From assembly GCA_017481065.1 (NCBI GenBank), contig JAFUPT010000080.1:1-6630 (forward strand): DNA of 6,630 nucleotides, written 5' to 3'. The DNA comes from Clostridia bacterium. GTDB lineage: Bacteria; Bacillota_A; Clostridia; Christensenellales; Aristaeellaceae. The position numbers and the translations under genes were made by a program. Below are positions 5,414 through 6,630 of the stretch, one piece after another. Every line of letters starts with the position of its first letter. The stretch's first letter is position 1. The notes under the pieces were generated by a model that worked only from the letters and a program-made list of their open reading frames with translations, had not been told where the DNA came from and did not search any database.

Positions 5414-5962
5414 CTACAATTTCAAGTTTAACTTCCTATATATAATCTGCATGTCCGGCTCGCTGCTGGCGGCCACGGCCTCCTCCGGCGTGAACCAACG
5501 CACCGCGCTGTTTTCATCCGGCTTGGAATGTATCGCCTGTCCATCGTCCGCTTCCAGCAGGTAGGTCAGGTTCAAATGCAGGTGCGGCACCACGAACCGC
5601 CCCTTCTTGAAGTGCGGCCCCACGGGGAGTATCTCCAGCGAAATATTCTCCTGAAACACCGGCTTTACCCGCGCGATCCCCGTCTCCTCCTGTACCTCCC
5701 GCACTGCCACGCCCAGCAAATCCTCCTCGCCGTCGGCGTGCCCGCCCGGCCATGCCCAGGAATTGTAGATGTTGTGGTAGAGCATCAGTATCTTATCGTG
5801 CGCCGGGTTCGTCACCCATGCGCTCGCCGTGAAGTGGGCAATTTCGTTCTCCCGGGTCAGCAGGTTGTCAAACAGGCCCATGTAGTTCAGCATCATGCGC
5901 CTGTCCTCCCTCTCCTGCGCGCAGGTGGGGGAGTAGGCGGATATAATTTCATGCAGATTCAT
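5414..5962 (-). CDS. Nudix hydrolase
   Basis: 182 residues. The Nudix box is complete at 74-96: G74, HADGE, E80, seven residues, then REVQEETGI (88-96). This is the G-x5-E-x7-REU-x-EE-x-GU pattern that binds Mg and hydrolyses nucleoside-diphosphate-linked substrates. The preceding strand NSWAWPGGHADGEED is typical of the fold, and WFTPEEA (156-162) is the common C-terminal Nudix motif. The N-terminal 40 residues (helical, MNLHEIISAYSPTCAQERED) precede the Nudix fold and resemble an extension seen in some Firmicute Nudix proteins. The start is supported by AAGGAGG (5969-5975), 6 nt upstream. It is the first gene of a two-gene unit with the isomerase homologue, 11 bp apart. A palindromic repeat begins about 10 bp upstream of its Shine-Dalgarno, and no clear promoter is visible on the gene side of that repeat. 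Substrate cannot be predicted. Confidence 0.93.
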   Translation of the reverse strand: MNLHEIISAYSPTCAQEREDRRMMLNYMGLFDNLLTRENEIAHFTASAWVTNPAHDKILMLYHNIYNSWAWPGGHADGEEDLLGVAVREVQEETGIARVKPVFQENISLEILPVGPHFKKGRFVVPHLHLNLTYLLEADDGQAIHSKPDENSAVRWFTPEEAVAASSEPDMQIIYRKLNLKL

Positions 5963-5984
5963 GTTGTACCTCCTTGGGAGATGA

Positions 5985-6255
5985 GGCGACGCTTAAGGGA
6001 CGCTGTCCCTTAAGAATCCCTGCCAGGGGAAATGATTTCCCCTGGACCCCTCTGCAAACGACGCTGCGCGTCGTTAAAAAATATTCCTGCACTGCGAAGC
6101 AGTGCTTAGCTGGGGTTTCCAAAGGAGAAGTTGCCCGACCCAAAGGGCGGGCAAGTCGGCTTTGCCGACTGATTATTTCAAACCATAGATTTGAAATAAT
6201 CACTATCATTCCCTTTGGCAGGGGTCTTAGGGGACAGCGTCCCCTAAGCGTCTCC
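5985..6255. repeat. Palindromic-array element with terminal inverted repeats (MITE-like), about 271 bp
   Basis: Eight hairpins in a row, seven of them with a 3-nt loop: 5992-6014 (10 bp), 6023-6045 (10 bp), 6057-6075 (8 bp), 6089-6105 (7 bp), 6131-6154 (7+3 bp with one bulged A, AAA loop), 6154-6170 (7 bp) and 6226-6248 (10 bp). The eighth, 6171-6201, has a 12-bp stem with a 7-nt loop. The two ends are inverted copies: 5985-6015 matches the reverse complement of 6225-6255 at 28 of 31 positions, and TCCCTGCC / CCCCTGCC extends it. No coding potential and no transposase; it would need one in trans if mobile. Exact borders and any target-site duplication are not clear. It separates the divergent Nudix and aldolase genes. 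Confidence 0.82.
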
Positions 6256-6364
6256 CCCTAACGTTCCCCTCCCCAAATTATACCCCAATTCCCCTTCCGC
6301 CGCAATACTCCCCGTTCCGTAGGTGCATATTTCGTTAAAATCCGCATCAAAAACAGGCATTTGC

Positions 6365-6392
6365 TTGATTTCAGCATGGGATGTGGTATAAT
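6365..6392 (+). promoter_or_regulatory. Promoter of the aldolase gene
   Basis: Plus strand -35 TTGATT (6365-6370), 16-bp spacer, -10 TATAAT (6387-6392), preceded by TGG to give an extended -10 (TGGTATAAT). Transcription should start near 6399, with a 27-nt leader. The 110 bp between the repeat element and this promoter (6256-6364) is C-rich and shows no other feature. Confidence 0.85.
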
Positions 6393-6425
6393 AATGCCAG
6401 CCTATATGATAAGGAGTGTTTCTTT

Positions 6426-6630
6426 ATGGCAATCGTAACTTCCAAAGAGATGTTCAAGAAGGCCTACGAAGGCGGCTACGCCATCGGCGCTTTCAACGTA
6501 AACAACATGGAAATCATCCAGGGCATCACCGAGGCCGCTATCGAAAAGCGCGCTCCGCTGATCCTGCAGGTATCCAAGGGCGCCCGCGCCTATGCAAAGC
6601 ATGTATACCTGATGAAGCTGATCGAGGCTG
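6426..6630 (+). CDS. fba: Class II fructose-bisphosphate aldolase, N-terminal part
   Basis: The first 68 codons of a gene that runs off the right edge. The protein begins MAIVTSKEMFKKAYEGGYAI, followed by GAFNVNNMEIIQGITEAAIE and KRAPLILQVSKGARAY. GAFNVNN and ITEAA are hallmarks of zinc-dependent class II aldolases, which cleave fructose 1,6-bisphosphate to dihydroxyacetone phosphate and glyceraldehyde 3-phosphate in glycolysis and act in reverse in gluconeogenesis. The zinc histidines lie beyond the visible part. AAGGAG (6411-6416) sits 9 nt before the ATG. A related tagatose-bisphosphate aldolase cannot be fully excluded from the N-terminus, but this form is the common Clostridia glycolytic enzyme. 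Confidence 0.94.
   Translation, partial: MAIVTSKEMFKKAYEGGYAIGAFNVNNMEIIQGITEAAIEKRAPLILQVSKGARAYAKHVYLMKLIEA

Noticed and set aside
5985..6255. CRISPR array or integron-like repeats
   Set aside because: The hairpins differ in sequence and spacing is irregular; there is no direct repeat with constant spacers and no cas or integrase gene.

Overview
The window looks like chromosomal DNA from a GC-rich Clostridia-type Firmicute (Bacillota). The signs are strong AGGAGG-type ribosome binding sites, sigma-A type promoters, a small SRP RNA of the bacterial type, and a peptidase / elongation factor P / CD1247-like gene order that I recall from Clostridia. A Clostridia-type class II aldolase fits too. 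I cannot name the genus from sequence alone. No phage, CRISPR, tRNA or transposase gene is visible.

Layout, left to right. (1) 1-1005, minus strand: the N-terminal part of a ribose/galactose-type ABC importer binding protein. It is driven by an exact-consensus promoter (TTGACA, 17 bp, TATAAT) through a structured leader of about 218 nt, whose last 45 nt can form competing hairpins around the Shine-Dalgarno. (2) 1056-3514, minus: an operon of an M24 Xaa-Pro peptidase, elongation factor P (efp) and a CD1247-like acidic zinc-ribbon protein, with its own promoter and a strong intrinsic terminator. (3) 3571-3742, minus: the signal recognition particle RNA gene (ffs) with promoter and terminator, just upstream of the peptidase promoter. 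(4) 3948-4317, plus: a lone 77-residue HPr-like small protein with a near-consensus promoter and a 100-nt leader carrying two GC-rich hairpins. (5) 4433-5962, minus: a two-gene unit of a Nudix hydrolase and a TIM-barrel sugar isomerase homologue that seems to have lost most of its metal ligands. (6) 6365-6630, plus: promoter and first 68 codons of class II fructose-bisphosphate aldolase.

The most unusual feature is a family of non-coding repeats made of strings of short perfect palindromes, nearly all with 3-nt loops. A complete-looking copy (5985-6255) has imperfect terminal inverted repeats and lies against the Shine-Dalgarno of the Nudix gene. A shorter relative (4511-4624) supplies the stop codon of the isomerase gene. 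A degenerate relative may form part of the leader of the binding-protein gene (817-886). Together these copies bracket the Nudix-isomerase pair.

Functionally the region mixes housekeeping (protein targeting, polyproline translation, peptide turnover, glycolysis) with sugar uptake. The two points most worth testing are the switch-like leader of the sugar-binding protein and the palindrome-array element.
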